DNA of 61,326 bases, taken from NCBI GenBank assembly GCA_036276735.1, contig DASUOH010000022.1:1-61326 (forward strand). The letters run 5' to 3'. Source of the DNA: VRUE01 sp036276735. Lineage in GTDB: Bacteria > Actinomycetota > Thermoleophilia > Solirubrobacterales > 70-9. The notes under the pieces are model-generated. The model ran no database searches. It was not told where the DNA came from and saw only the letters and a program-made list of their open reading frames with translations. This document shows, piece after piece, positions 32,489-40,753 of the stretch. The position numbers and the translations under genes were made by a program. Numbering within the stretch: the first letter of the stretch is position 1; the number at the start of each line of letters is the position of its first letter.

Positions 32489-33998
32489 CGCTGGCGTATT
32501 CCAGCAGGGAGGAATCGATCAACCACTCGACCGGGGCGCGGTCGTCGGTGTAGACCTCGCCGCCGGCGAAGCGCCGGCCAAGTGAGACGGCTGCTTCGCG
32601 GCCGAGCGAGCGCAGTCGGCGTGGCAGCGAGGGGACGGCCGCGGCCAGCCGAGCACCCGACAGCGGCCCGCGCGCCGCCACCAGCAGCGTGTTGGTCGGC
32701 TCGATCGGCCAGCGCAGGACCCGCCCGAAGGCCGCCGCCATCGTCCGCCCCAGCACCCGCTCCAGCTCCTCGGCGCCCTCGGGGTGGCCGACGTTGACGA
32801 TCACGGTCCCCCCCGGCGCCAGCCGCTCCCGCGCCAGCTCGAAGAACTCGCGCGTCGCCAGGTAGAAGGGGATGTAGGGCTGCCGGTAGGCGTCGACCAT
32901 GATCGCGTCGTAGCCGCCCCGGGAGCGCTCCAGCCAGGGCCGGGCGTCCTCGGGGAAGACGTCCATGCGCGGGTTGCGCAGGTCGAACCAGCGGCGGCCG
33001 ATCTCGGTCAGCTCGGCGTCGATCTCGACCGCGTCGATCGCCGTGCTCGGGAAGAAGTGCCCGAAGGCGCGCGCCACCGTGCCGGCCGCGTTGCCGAGGA
33101 TCGCAACCCGGCGCGGCGGAGCCTGCTGCGCCGCGAACGGCAGCACGAGGTGGCCGTCCCAGTAGTCGCCGGTCAGGTAGCGGCCCGCACGGTAGAGCGA
33201 GTGGACCGCCTGTCCCTCATTCAGCTCCAGGACTCGCGCCCCGTCGGGTCGTTCGACCACGCGCGCGTACTGGTGGGTCGTCTCCGCCTCGTAGAGGACG
33301 CGCCCCGTGTCGGCTGCCTTGATCGTCGTCGCCGGCATCGCCAGCGCCAGCCCGAGCGCCGCGGGGACCGCCGCGTAGCGCCAGCCGAGCCCGGCGGCCC
33401 CAACCAGCCCGAGGGCGAGAGCGAAGATCAGAAAGGTGCGCTGCGTCCCCACCAGGGGAATCAGAACGAGCGCCGCGAGCATCGTGCCCAGCAGTGAGCC
33501 GGCGGTCGAGATCGCGTAGAGCCTTCCGACGACCTCGCCGGCCCGATCGAGATCGGCGACGGCGAGCCGCACCGCCCACGGCGCCGCGGCACCGAGCAGG
33601 GTCACTGGCGCCGCGACCAGGATCAACACCCCAAACAGCGAGCCGGCGAAGCCGCCGACCGAGACGGTGTCGAAGGCGTCAACCGAGAAACCCAGGAAGG
33701 GGCGCGCCGCGAACGGGATTGCCGCGATCAGCAGCGCCGCGCCGAGGACGACGGTGCAGAGCCCGCGCAGACTTGGATGACGGTCGGCGTAGCGGCCGCC
33801 CAGCCAGTAGCCCACCGAGAGAGCGACGAGGACGACGCCGATCGTGTTCGCCCAGACGATCGTCGAGGCGCCGAAGTAGGGCGCCAGCAGCCGCGCTGCG
33901 GCGATCTCGGCGCCGAGGCTGGCGGCCCCGACGACGAAGACGAGCCCCGCCAGCAGGGGCTGGCGCTCAGACCCGACCGAGCTCGCGCTCATCCGCAC
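32481..33998 (-). CDS. Fused membrane transporter-like / spermidine-synthase-like protein
   Basis: 505 residues: an N-terminal half of about six to eight membrane helices (LLAGLVFVVGAASLGAEIAAARLLAPYFG is the typical start of the fused MFS/spermidine synthase family), then a Rossmann methyltransferase-like half (about 255-480) with RRVAILGNAAGTVARAF, the acidic DAVEIDAEL and YDAIMVDAYRQPYIPFYLATREFF. The glycine motif is GNAAG rather than GGGxG. Polyamine aminopropylation is not proven for this family and the real substrate is unknown. Its start overlaps the end of ctaG. Confidence 0.88.
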   Translation of the reverse strand: MRMSASSVGSERQPLLAGLVFVVGAASLGAEIAAARLLAPYFGASTIVWANTIGVVLVALSVGYWLGGRYADRHPSLRGLCTVVLGAALLIAAIPFAARPFLGFSVDAFDTVSVGGFAGSLFGVLILVAAPVTLLGAAAPWAVRLAVADLDRAGEVVGRLYAISTAGSLLGTMLAALVLIPLVGTQRTFLIFALALGLVGAAGLGWRYAAVPAALGLALAMPATTIKAADTGRVLYEAETTHQYARVVERPDGARVLELNEGQAVHSLYRAGRYLTGDYWDGHLVLPFAAQQAPPRRVAILGNAAGTVARAFGHFFPSTAIDAVEIDAELTEIGRRWFDLRNPRMDVFPEDARPWLERSRGGYDAIMVDAYRQPYIPFYLATREFFELARERLAPGGTVIVNVGHPEGAEELERVLGRTMAAAFGRVLRWPIEPTNTLLVAARGPLSGARLAAAVPSLPRRLRSLGREAAVSLGRRFAGGEVYTDDRAPVEWLIDSSLLEYASDE

Positions 33999-34881
33999 CC
34001 GCTTTCAGCCGCTCTTCCAGGAGCGCCCCGTGGCCAGAAGCGACGGCGCGCTGGGCGCGAGCCTCATCCAGCTCGACGCCGCGGTCGCGCGCCAGGTCGA
34101 GTAGCCGCTGCTTTTCGGTCCCTTCGCGAGCGACTTCGAAGAAGGTCCAGGCCAGCACGCCGAGCACCAGGAAGGTCCCCTCGACCATCATCACCACGCC
34201 GGCCGTGCCCTGGTCGGCGAGCGGCGAAACACCCCAGTAGCGCTCGCCCGGCTCGTAGATCGGGTAGAGCACCGAGCCGGACCACATCAGCACATTGCCG
34301 AGGATGGCGCCGGTGAAGCGGACCCCGATCACATAGCCGACTTTCCAGGCGGCGCCGAACCAGCGCGGCTGCGGCAGCGGGCCGAACACCGGCATCCACA
34401 TCATGCAGCCGAAGAAGAGGAAGGTCGCGTGCTCGAGCGCGTGGACGGGGGCCGCACCGTAGGCCTCCTGGTAGAGCGCCGGCAGGTGCCAGAGGAAGAG
34501 GTTGAGCGCCCAGAGCGGAAAGGCCACCGCCGGGTGGGCCAGGATCTGGAAAGGCTTGAGGGCACGGATCGCGAGCACCGGCTGCAGCAGCGACTTGGTC
34601 AGGCCGAGGACGAGCAGCAGCGAGGCGAGGTCGGCGATCAGCAGGTGCTCGGCCATGTGGGCGATCACCAGCTCCTCGGAGATGTGGCCGATCGGGCTGA
34701 ACAGCGAGATCGCGATCGTCGCCAGGCCGGCGCCGAAGCAGGCCTGGCGCCAGCCGGGCACCGGGCGGTCGTCCCAGGCCAGCGTCGTCGCCCGCTTCCA
34801 GTAGAGGAGGCCGGCAAGCGTCAGCGGGATCAGCTCGAGCGGCGCGAACGCGCCGCCGAAGTGGGCGAGGACGGGAGCCAC
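33967..34881 (-). CDS. CtaG/Caa3-type cytochrome oxidase assembly membrane protein
   Basis: 304 residues from GTG 34881 (VAPVLAHFGGAFAPLELIPL). About seven membrane helices, with conserved HMAEHLLIADLASLLLVLG, FLWHLPALYQEA and HALEHATFLFFGCMMWMPVFGPLP, the hallmark histidines of the caa3_CtaG family that helps insert copper into cytochrome c oxidase. The open frame extends upstream to 35031, but that part is arginine-rich antisense of the glycosidase gene. It is divergent from the GH15 gene with 20 nt between starts, leaving hardly any room for two separate promoters. Confidence 0.9.
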   Translation of the reverse strand: MAPVLAHFGGAFAPLELIPLTLAGLLYWKRATTLAWDDRPVPGWRQACFGAGLATIAISLFSPIGHISEELVIAHMAEHLLIADLASLLLVLGLTKSLLQPVLAIRALKPFQILAHPAVAFPLWALNLFLWHLPALYQEAYGAAPVHALEHATFLFFGCMMWMPVFGPLPQPRWFGAAWKVGYVIGVRFTGAILGNVLMWSGSVLYPIYEPGERYWGVSPLADQGTAGVVMMVEGTFLVLGVLAWTFFEVAREGTEKQRLLDLARDRGVELDEARAQRAVASGHGALLEERLKAGADERELGRV

Positions 34882-34901
34882 GTTGGTAGCTTGGCATCTA
34901 C

Positions 34902-36797
34902 GTGAGCGCCGGTCAGAACCGCTTTCCGCCGATCGGCAGCTACGGGTTTCTCTCTGACTGCCACACCGCCGCGCTCCTCTCCTTCGAGGGCAACGTCGAG
35001 TGGCTCTGCCTGCCGCGCTTCGACTCACCAAGCGCGTTCGCGGCGCTGCTCGACCGCGACGCCGGGCACTTCAAGCTCGGCCCGCGCGGAGTCGTCGTGC
35101 CGCTCGGGCGCCGCTACGAGCCCGGCACGCTGGTGATCGAGACGACCTGGGTCACCGACACGGGCTGGGTCGTCGTCCACGACGCGCTGACGATCGGCGA
35201 CTGGGAGGGTGAGGAGGACGGCGCAGGCCGGCCCGGCACCAAACACGAGTCCGACCATTCGCTGCTGCGGCTGATGACCTGCATCGACGGCGAGGCCGAG
35301 ATGGAGATGGAGTGCCTGCCGTGCTTCGCCTACGGGGCCGAGGCGGCGAGCTGGAGCGGCGGCGAGCTGGGCGAGGCGGTCGCCCGCGGCGCCGACGGCA
35401 GCGAGCTGCGCCTCACCACCGACATGGAGCTCGAGGTCGACGGAGGCGCGGCGCGCGGCACGATGCGGCTGCGCGAAAACGAGAGCGGCTTCTGCGCCCT
35501 CGCCTGGGGCGAGAGCTCGCTCGGCGGGCCGCGCAGCGCTCCCGAGGCGCTCGAGCGGCTCGACTCGACCGAAGAGTTCTGGCGCGAATGGCTGCGCGAC
35601 GGCGACTTCCCCGACCACCCCTGGCGCATCCACCTGCAGCGTTCGGCCCTTGTCCTCAAGGGCCTCACCTATGCGCCCACCGGGGCGATCGTCGCCGCTC
35701 CGACGACCTCACTGCCCGAGACGCCCGGCGGCGAACGCAACTGGGACTACCGCTACAGCTGGATCCGCGACTCGACCTTCAGTCTCTGGGCGCTGCACAC
35801 GCTCGGCTTCGACCAGGAGGCGCGCGCCTTCATGCGCTTCGTGCTGAGCGTCTGCCGTGAGGACCCGCAGCTGCAGATCATGTACGGGATCGGCGGCGAG
35901 AAGCAGCTGGCCGAGCGCACCCTCGACCACCTCGAAGGCTACGGCGGCGCTCGTCCGGTGCGGGTCGGCAACGCCGCCTTCGACCAGCGCCAGAACGACG
36001 TCTGGGGCGCCCTGCTCGACTCGATCTATTTGCACGAGAAAGCGCTGCGCGGGACCGGCACGCCGGCCGACCGCAGGCTGATCGGCGAACAGGTCGAGGC
36101 GGCGATCGACGCCTGGCCCAACCCCGACCAGGGCATCTGGGAGGCGCGCGGGGAGCCCAAGCACTACGTCTCCTCGAAGCTGATGATCTGGGTCGCCGTC
36201 GACCGCGGCGCCCGGCTGGCGCGCCGCATCGGGATCGACGACGTCGCCGAGCGCTGGGAGGAGACCGCGGCGCGGATCAAAGCCGAGATCCTCGGGCGGG
36301 GCGTCCGCGACGGGATCTTCCGCCAGCACTACGAGACCGACGCGCTCGACGCCTCGACCCTGCTGATCCCGCTCGTCCGCTTCCTGCCGGCCGACGACCC
36401 GCGCGTCCGGCACACGGTCGAGGCGATCGCCGAAGAGCTGACCCACGACGGGCTCGTCTGCCGCTACAAGGTCGAGGAGACCGACGACGGCCTGCGCGGC
36501 GAGGAGGGGACCTTCCTGATCTGCTCGTTCTGGCTCGTCTCGGCGCTCTCGGAGATCGGCGAGGGACGCCGGGCGCGAACGCTCTGCGAGCGGCTGCTCG
36601 AGTCCTCCGGCTGGCTCGACCTCTACGCCGAGGAGCTCGAGGCGCGCAGCGGCCGCCACCTCGGCAACTTCCCGCAGGCGTTCACCCACCTGGCGCTGAT
36701 CAACGCGGTCTCCCACGTGATCGCCGCCGAGGAGCGCCAGGACGGTGGCCCGACCGCTGTCTTCAGCGAAATGGGCGGCGTCCGCGAGGACGCCTGA
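34902..36797 (+). CDS. Glycoside hydrolase family 15 protein (glucoamylase/trehalase-like)
   Basis: 631 residues from GTG 34902. The N-terminal beta-sandwich starts FPPIGSYGFLSDCHTAALLSFEGNVEWLCLPRFDSPSAFAALLD, as in actinobacterial GH15 proteins. The (alpha/alpha)6 barrel has RNWDYRYSWIRDSTF, the general-acid region WEARGEPKHYVSSKLMIWVAVDRG and the second acidic region GEEGTFLICSFWLVSAL. Characterised actinobacterial members include glucan 1,4-alpha-glucosidases and trehalases; which sugar is cut here cannot be told. No signal peptide, so it should act in the cytoplasm. Confidence 0.93.
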   Translation: MSAGQNRFPPIGSYGFLSDCHTAALLSFEGNVEWLCLPRFDSPSAFAALLDRDAGHFKLGPRGVVVPLGRRYEPGTLVIETTWVTDTGWVVVHDALTIGDWEGEEDGAGRPGTKHESDHSLLRLMTCIDGEAEMEMECLPCFAYGAEAASWSGGELGEAVARGADGSELRLTTDMELEVDGGAARGTMRLRENESGFCALAWGESSLGGPRSAPEALERLDSTEEFWREWLRDGDFPDHPWRIHLQRSALVLKGLTYAPTGAIVAAPTTSLPETPGGERNWDYRYSWIRDSTFSLWALHTLGFDQEARAFMRFVLSVCREDPQLQIMYGIGGEKQLAERTLDHLEGYGGARPVRVGNAAFDQRQNDVWGALLDSIYLHEKALRGTGTPADRRLIGEQVEAAIDAWPNPDQGIWEARGEPKHYVSSKLMIWVAVDRGARLARRIGIDDVAERWEETAARIKAEILGRGVRDGIFRQHYETDALDASTLLIPLVRFLPADDPRVRHTVEAIAEELTHDGLVCRYKVEETDDGLRGEEGTFLICSFWLVSALSEIGEGRRARTLCERLLESSGWLDLYAEELEARSGRHLGNFPQAFTHLALINAVSHVIAAEERQDGGPTAVFSEMGGVREDA

Positions 36798-36935
36798 GCG
36801 GGTCGGAGACGCTCGCGGTCACCGCCGCGCACACGATAGGTCTACAGACACGACCTCTCGCTCCTCTATAGTCCCGCGCAGGTCGGCTCGCCCCCTGCGA
36901 CGGTCGAGAAACGCCATACAGAGGGAGTCGTGGAA
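36798..36935. promoter_or_regulatory. Gap upstream of the small winged-helix gene
   Basis: 138 nt. A TATAGT box occurs at 36869-36874 and GAGGGAG lies 8 nt before ATG 36936. No inverted repeat or RNA gene was seen. Confidence 0.35.
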
Positions 36936-37199
36936 ATGGACGAGATCCGAACCCCTGCCGAGGACGACGCGGCGATCGAGGCGGCGGTCCTGCGACAGGT
37001 ACTCACCCTGCACCCAGTGCAGTTGACGATCGAGGAGCTGCTCCGTGAGCTCGGCGCCGATCCGGAGGACTTCGCGCAGCGCGACGCGGTCGAACGGGCG
37101 GTGCGCGACCTGGCGGCCGCCGGCCTCGTGCACCGACTCGATGACTTTGCGCTACCCAGCCGGGCGGCGCTGCGCTTCAGTGAACTGATGGAGAAGTAG
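36936..37199 (+). CDS. Small winged-helix-like protein
   Basis: 87 residues from ATG 36936 (MDEIRTPAEDDAAIEAAVLRQ); the GTG 6 nt earlier is less well placed relative to the GAGGGAG ribosome site. The pattern ...VLRQVLTLHPVQLTIEELLRELGADPEDFAQRDAVERAVRDLAAAGLVHRLDDFALPSRAALRFSELM is that of a winged-helix fold (three helices and a wing) found in many actinobacterial genes of unknown target. There is no obvious sensor domain. Confidence 0.75.
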   Translation: MDEIRTPAEDDAAIEAAVLRQVLTLHPVQLTIEELLRELGADPEDFAQRDAVERAVRDLAAAGLVHRLDDFALPSRAALRFSELMEK

Positions 37200-37221
37200 G
37201 CCCGCACGGCGCTCGGCTAGC

Positions 37222-38013
37222 TCACGCCCAGACCGAGTCGAGGAAGCCGGCCAGCTCTCCGGTCAGGCGCTGTGGTCGCAGCCGCCACTCGAGCACCGAG
37301 CTGGCTTCGACGACCTGGGCGTTCGGCAGCTCTTCGGCGAGCATCCCCGAGTCGCTGAACGGGTGCAGCGGGTCGCGCGGGTGACCGACGATCAGGGTCG
37401 GCTGTTCGATCCTGCGTCGGTCCTCGCGGTGCGGCGCCGTCTCACCCAGCAGCAGTCCCTCGAGCACCGCGCCGGAGGGGCCGGGGCGCTGCCGCACCCA
37501 GTCGAGGCCAATGTCGAGGAGATAGTTGGTGCGGGGAATCAGCGAGGTCGCGCGGGAAAGGAGCTCGAAGGCGGGCCGGCCGGCCCGCAGGCCCACCAGC
37601 AGCGGCGCGAAGGCGCCCGCGACCGCCGGTAGCGCGTTGTCGAGCACCGGCATCTCGACGAACAGCGCCCGCGCCCGCCGCGGGCTGCGCGCCGCCACCT
37701 CCAGCGAGACGTTCGCGCCCAACGAGGTGCCGCCGACCACCGCCGAGGCCTGGTCGAGGTGGTCGAGCAAGGCGACTACCTGCCGCGCGAAGAGCGGCAT
37801 CGAGTAGAGCCGCAGGTCCTCGGGCCGGTCGGAGCGGCCGTGGCCGAGCAGGTCGACGCAGACGACCCGATTGCCGCGCTCGGCGAGGTGCGCGCCCAGC
37901 CGCTCGAACATGCGGCGGTTCATCAGCAGCCCATGTACGAGGACGAGGACTCGGTCCCCCTCGCCGTACTCGTCGTACTCGATCCGGTGGCCCTCGTAGC
38001 GGAAGTGGCCCAT
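37222..38013 (-). CDS. Alpha/beta hydrolase
   Basis: 263 residues. VLVLVHGLLMNRRMF is the oxyanion-hole region, GGTSLGANVSLEVAARSP carries the nucleophile (Ser near 97), and LIVGHPRDPLHPFSD has the acidic residue followed by a late SSVLEWRLRPQRL where the usual catalytic histidine would be expected as H; I see E-W-R there, so the histidine is not obvious. Without it the triad may be incomplete or shifted. Substrate unknown. It is divergent from the GCS2 gene. Confidence 0.88.
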   Translation of the reverse strand: MGHFRYEGHRIEYDEYGEGDRVLVLVHGLLMNRRMFERLGAHLAERGNRVVCVDLLGHGRSDRPEDLRLYSMPLFARQVVALLDHLDQASAVVGGTSLGANVSLEVAARSPRRARALFVEMPVLDNALPAVAGAFAPLLVGLRAGRPAFELLSRATSLIPRTNYLLDIGLDWVRQRPGPSGAVLEGLLLGETAPHREDRRRIEQPTLIVGHPRDPLHPFSDSGMLAEELPNAQVVEASSVLEWRLRPQRLTGELAGFLDSVWA

Positions 38014-38084
38014 GCCGGGATGTCTAGCGGACCGCCCGGCGGGGTCGGAGTAGAGGGAAGTTTGGAACTGGGTAAAGAAGCGGC

Positions 38085-39215
38085 ATGACGTCCGCCGACC
38101 GCTCGTCCCCGCCCGATCCGACCGCGGCGGCGGACCGCTACGAGCACCGCTTTGGCTCCTCCCCGCCCCTCTCGCTGGGGGTCGAGGAGGAGCTGCTGCT
38201 GGTCGACGAGTGGCACCAGCTGGCGGCGACCAGCCAGCAGGTCCTCGATCGCGTCACGGGGCCGATCGGCGAGCGAATAACTTCGGAGATCTTCGCCGAC
38301 CAGATCGAGCTGAAGTCGGGTATCTCCCACACCCCCGAGGAAGCCCTCGCCGACCTGCGCGAGGCGCGCGAGGCGATCCTCGACGCCGGCTTCGGGTTGC
38401 TCGGCGCCGGCCTCCACCCCGCTGACGACTTCGGCGAAGCGCGGCTGGTCGAAAAACCGCGCTACGAGACCGTCCGCAAGGACCTCGGCGGCCTGCTGCG
38501 CACGCCGCCCTGCGGGCTCCACGTGCACGTCGGCATGCCCGACCCCGAGACTGCGGTCCACGTCGCCAACGCCTTTCGCCTCTACCTGCCGGTCCTGCAG
38601 GCACTGAGCGCCAACTCGCCCTTCTGGGAGGGCGTCGACTCCGGGCACGCCAGCGCCCGCACCTCCGTGGTCCGCTCCTACCCCCGCTTCCAGCTGCCCC
38701 GTCAGATGCGCGACTACGAGGACTTCTGCCGGGTCGCCGACCAGCTGATCGCGGCGGCCGGGGTCGAGGACTACACCTACATCTGGTGGGACGTGCGGCC
38801 GCATCCGAAGCTGGGCACGGTCGAGGTGCGGGCGCTCGACGTCCAGACCGACGCGGCCACCTCAACGGCGATCGCGGCGCTGATCCAGGCGATCGCCGCC
38901 AAGGAGCTCGACGATCCGACTGCGCTGGGGCTCTACCGCGAGGCGCTCGAGGAGTCCTACTTTCAGGCCGCCAGCCACGGCCTCGAGGCGCAGATCCTGC
39001 TCGACGACGATCAGCCGGCGCCGGCACCTGAGGTGGCGCGGCGCGTCCTCGACTCCGTGCGCCCCTATGCCCGTGACCTCGGCGCGGACGCCGCTTTCGA
39101 GGAGCTGGAGCGCATCCTCCGCGACGGCAACGGTGCCGACGAGCAGCGACGGGTCCACGGTGAGCGGGGGATGGAGGGGCTGCTGGCGTGGCTGGCGGAG
39201 CGGACGCGGCGCTGA
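38085..39215 (+). CDS. Carboxylate-amine ligase, glutamate-cysteine ligase family 2 (YbdK-type)
   Basis: 376 residues from ATG 38085. SLGVEEELLLVD and ELKSGISHTPEEALADLREAR form the GCS2 ATP/metal-binding start, GLHVHVGMPDPETAVHVAN the central metal region and DVRPHPKLGTVEVRALDVQTDAATSTAIAALIQAI the C-terminal core. The family joins glutamate to amines such as cysteine; YbdK-type enzymes have weak glutamate-cysteine ligase activity. Actinobacteria use related enzymes for mycothiol-independent thiols or ergothioneine (EgtA), but no other egt gene is next to it, so the product is uncertain. Confidence 0.9.
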   Translation: MTSADRSSPPDPTAAADRYEHRFGSSPPLSLGVEEELLLVDEWHQLAATSQQVLDRVTGPIGERITSEIFADQIELKSGISHTPEEALADLREAREAILDAGFGLLGAGLHPADDFGEARLVEKPRYETVRKDLGGLLRTPPCGLHVHVGMPDPETAVHVANAFRLYLPVLQALSANSPFWEGVDSGHASARTSVVRSYPRFQLPRQMRDYEDFCRVADQLIAAAGVEDYTYIWWDVRPHPKLGTVEVRALDVQTDAATSTAIAALIQAIAAKELDDPTALGLYREALEESYFQAASHGLEAQILLDDDQPAPAPEVARRVLDSVRPYARDLGADAAFEELERILRDGNGADEQRRVHGERGMEGLLAWLAERTRR

Positions 39216-39240
39216 GCGCCTAGCGCGATAATCGAGGACC

Positions 39241-39678
39241 GTGAGCCCGCGGGACGAGATTCGGCGAAAGATCGCTCTCTTCATCTGGCGGCTCTTCAAC
39301 CCACTCGCGCGGGCGCTGGCTGGGATCGCGCCGTGGTGGGTCGTGCTGGAGACCACCGGTCGGCGCAGCGGCGAGTCACGCCGGGTGCCGCTCGCCAGGG
39401 GGCCGGTCGACGGTCGGGTCGCCTGGCTGATCGCCGTCCACGGCGAGCACTCGGCATTCGCTCGCAACATCGCGGCTGAACCGCGAGTGCGCCTCAAGTT
39501 GCGCGGTCGCTGGCGCGAGGGGTTCGCGCGACTGGAGCCGCTCGACGACGCGATGGTCGCCCGTTTCAACCCCTACGCGAGGAGTGGCCCGCGGATGATC
39601 GGAATCGAGCCGAAGCTAGTCCGGGTCGAGCTCGACCGGCGGGCTCATCAGGGCGACCGGCAGGCCAAGCCCCGCTGA
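39241..39678 (+). CDS. Deazaflavin (F420)-dependent nitroreductase-like protein
   Basis: 145 residues from GTG 39241, 25 nt after the GCS2 gene. It carries the DDN/DUF385 core: WWVVLETTGRRSGESRRVPL, then VAWLIAVHGEHSAFARNIAAEPRVRLKLRGRW. Members bind the deazaflavin F420 and reduce quinones or nitro compounds. The C-terminus overlaps, tail to tail, the VOC gene by 63 nt. F420 genes are not in this window. Confidence 0.86.
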   Translation: MSPRDEIRRKIALFIWRLFNPLARALAGIAPWWVVLETTGRRSGESRRVPLARGPVDGRVAWLIAVHGEHSAFARNIAAEPRVRLKLRGRWREGFARLEPLDDAMVARFNPYARSGPRMIGIEPKLVRVELDRRAHQGDRQAKPR

Positions 39679-40263
39679 GCGGCGCACGGTCGCGATCTGG
39701 CGGCCCGGTTGCACGGCGGCACGGACCTCGCCCGCCCGCTCGCCGAGCGAGGCGACCGTCGCCTCGAGGTCGGGGGCGACGAAGGCCAGCCCCCAGAAGA
39801 ACGCCGGACGGTCGCCACCGCTGCGCGCGATCGCGTCGGGGGGCGCTTGGATGACCTCGAGGATGACGCCGCCGAGGCGGAAAAACGCCTGCCTCGGGGC
39901 GCCCGCCGGAGTTGGCTCCTCGCGGATACGGCGCAGGTCGAGGCCAGCCTCGCGGGCGGCGAGGACCGTACGGTCGAGATCGGAGCTGATCACGACGACG
40001 TGGTCGATCGCCGTGATGCCGTTCGGCTGCGGCGGCGCCGCCTCCGGAGGCGGCTGCAGCCCCCGCGTCGTCGCCAGCCCGTCGATCTCCTCGGCGGTGA
40101 CACCGCCGAGCGCCCAGCCGACCAACCCCTTCGAGCCCTGCTCCGGCATGAAGCGGATCCGCACCTCGCCGACGACACACACGTCTGCCTCGACGCGAAA
40201 GCCGCAGGCCCTCCACGCCTCGGGCCGATCGGCGACCAAGAGCTCGTCCAGCGTCACGCCCAC
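39616..40263 (-). CDS. VOC-superfamily (glyoxalase-like) protein
   Basis: 215 residues from GTG 40263 (VGVTLDELLVADRPEAWRACGF); the ATG at 40308 would add 15 residues and clash with the divergent start at 40307. Two betaalphabetabetabeta modules: one at about 10-80 and the second starting ITAIDHVVVISSDLDRTVLAAREAGLD, ending with an FFWGLAFVAPDLEATVASLGE region. Metal ligands are not clear. The fold serves dioxygenases, glyoxalases and resistance proteins; no specific reaction can be given. Convergent overlap with the nitroreductase-like gene. Confidence 0.82.
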   Translation of the reverse strand: MGVTLDELLVADRPEAWRACGFRVEADVCVVGEVRIRFMPEQGSKGLVGWALGGVTAEEIDGLATTRGLQPPPEAAPPQPNGITAIDHVVVISSDLDRTVLAAREAGLDLRRIREEPTPAGAPRQAFFRLGGVILEVIQAPPDAIARSGGDRPAFFWGLAFVAPDLEATVASLGERAGEVRAAVQPGRQIATVRRSAGLGLPVALMSPPVELDPD

Positions 40264-40306
40264 GAGCGGAGCGTACGCGGCCCGCCCCCCGGGTAGTGCC
40301 GATGGC

Positions 40307-40744
40307 ATGCCGGATCAAGAAGAGCGGCTTGACGAGGGGCTCGCAACCGAGCGCCTCAACTCGGCCTTGAAGCAGCAGTTCCGCTCGGCGCTCCAGTACT
40401 CGGTGGCCGCTGCGAGCCTGCAAGGGCTCGAGGCGCAGGCAGTCGGGGCCAAGCTGACCGAGTTCGGCGACGCGGAGCTGGATGGGGTGCGGCGGCTGAT
40501 CGAGAAGGTCGTTTCCTTTGGCGGAGAGCCGACCACGGAGGTCGCGGCGCTTCGCTTCCACGCCGGCGCCGGAGATGCCCTCGAGGATCTGATCGAATGC
40601 GAGGAGGAAGCGATCGAGTCACTCCAGGAGTCGATCGAGCCGACCGGCCGCGAGGGGCGCTCGGAGGCACTCGAGCACATGCTCGAGCACCTGATCATGC
40701 GCAAGCAGGAGCAGGTGGACTTCCTGAAGCGGGCGACTGGATAG
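40307..40744 (+). CDS. Ferritin-like four-helix protein
   Basis: 145 residues from ATG 40307 (MPDQEERLDEGLATERLNSALK). Four amphipathic helices: LNSALKQQFRSALQYSVAAAS, LTEFGDAELDGVRRLIEKVV, FHAGAGDALEDLIECEEEAIESLQ and a last helix LEHMLEHLIMRKQEQVDFLKRA with E-x-x-H type iron-ligand spacing in the first and last pairs. It looks like the bacterioferritin/ferritin-like superfamily. It ends 9 nt before the kinase gene, so they probably share a transcript. Confidence 0.8.
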   Translation: MPDQEERLDEGLATERLNSALKQQFRSALQYSVAAASLQGLEAQAVGAKLTEFGDAELDGVRRLIEKVVSFGGEPTTEVAALRFHAGAGDALEDLIECEEEAIESLQESIEPTGREGRSEALEHMLEHLIMRKQEQVDFLKRATG

Positions 40745-40753
40745 GAGGCGCGA

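Noticed and set aside
37222..38013. Calling the hydrolase a specific esterase or haloperoxidase
   Set aside because: The usual C-terminal catalytic histidine is not evident and no substrate-specific motif is seen.
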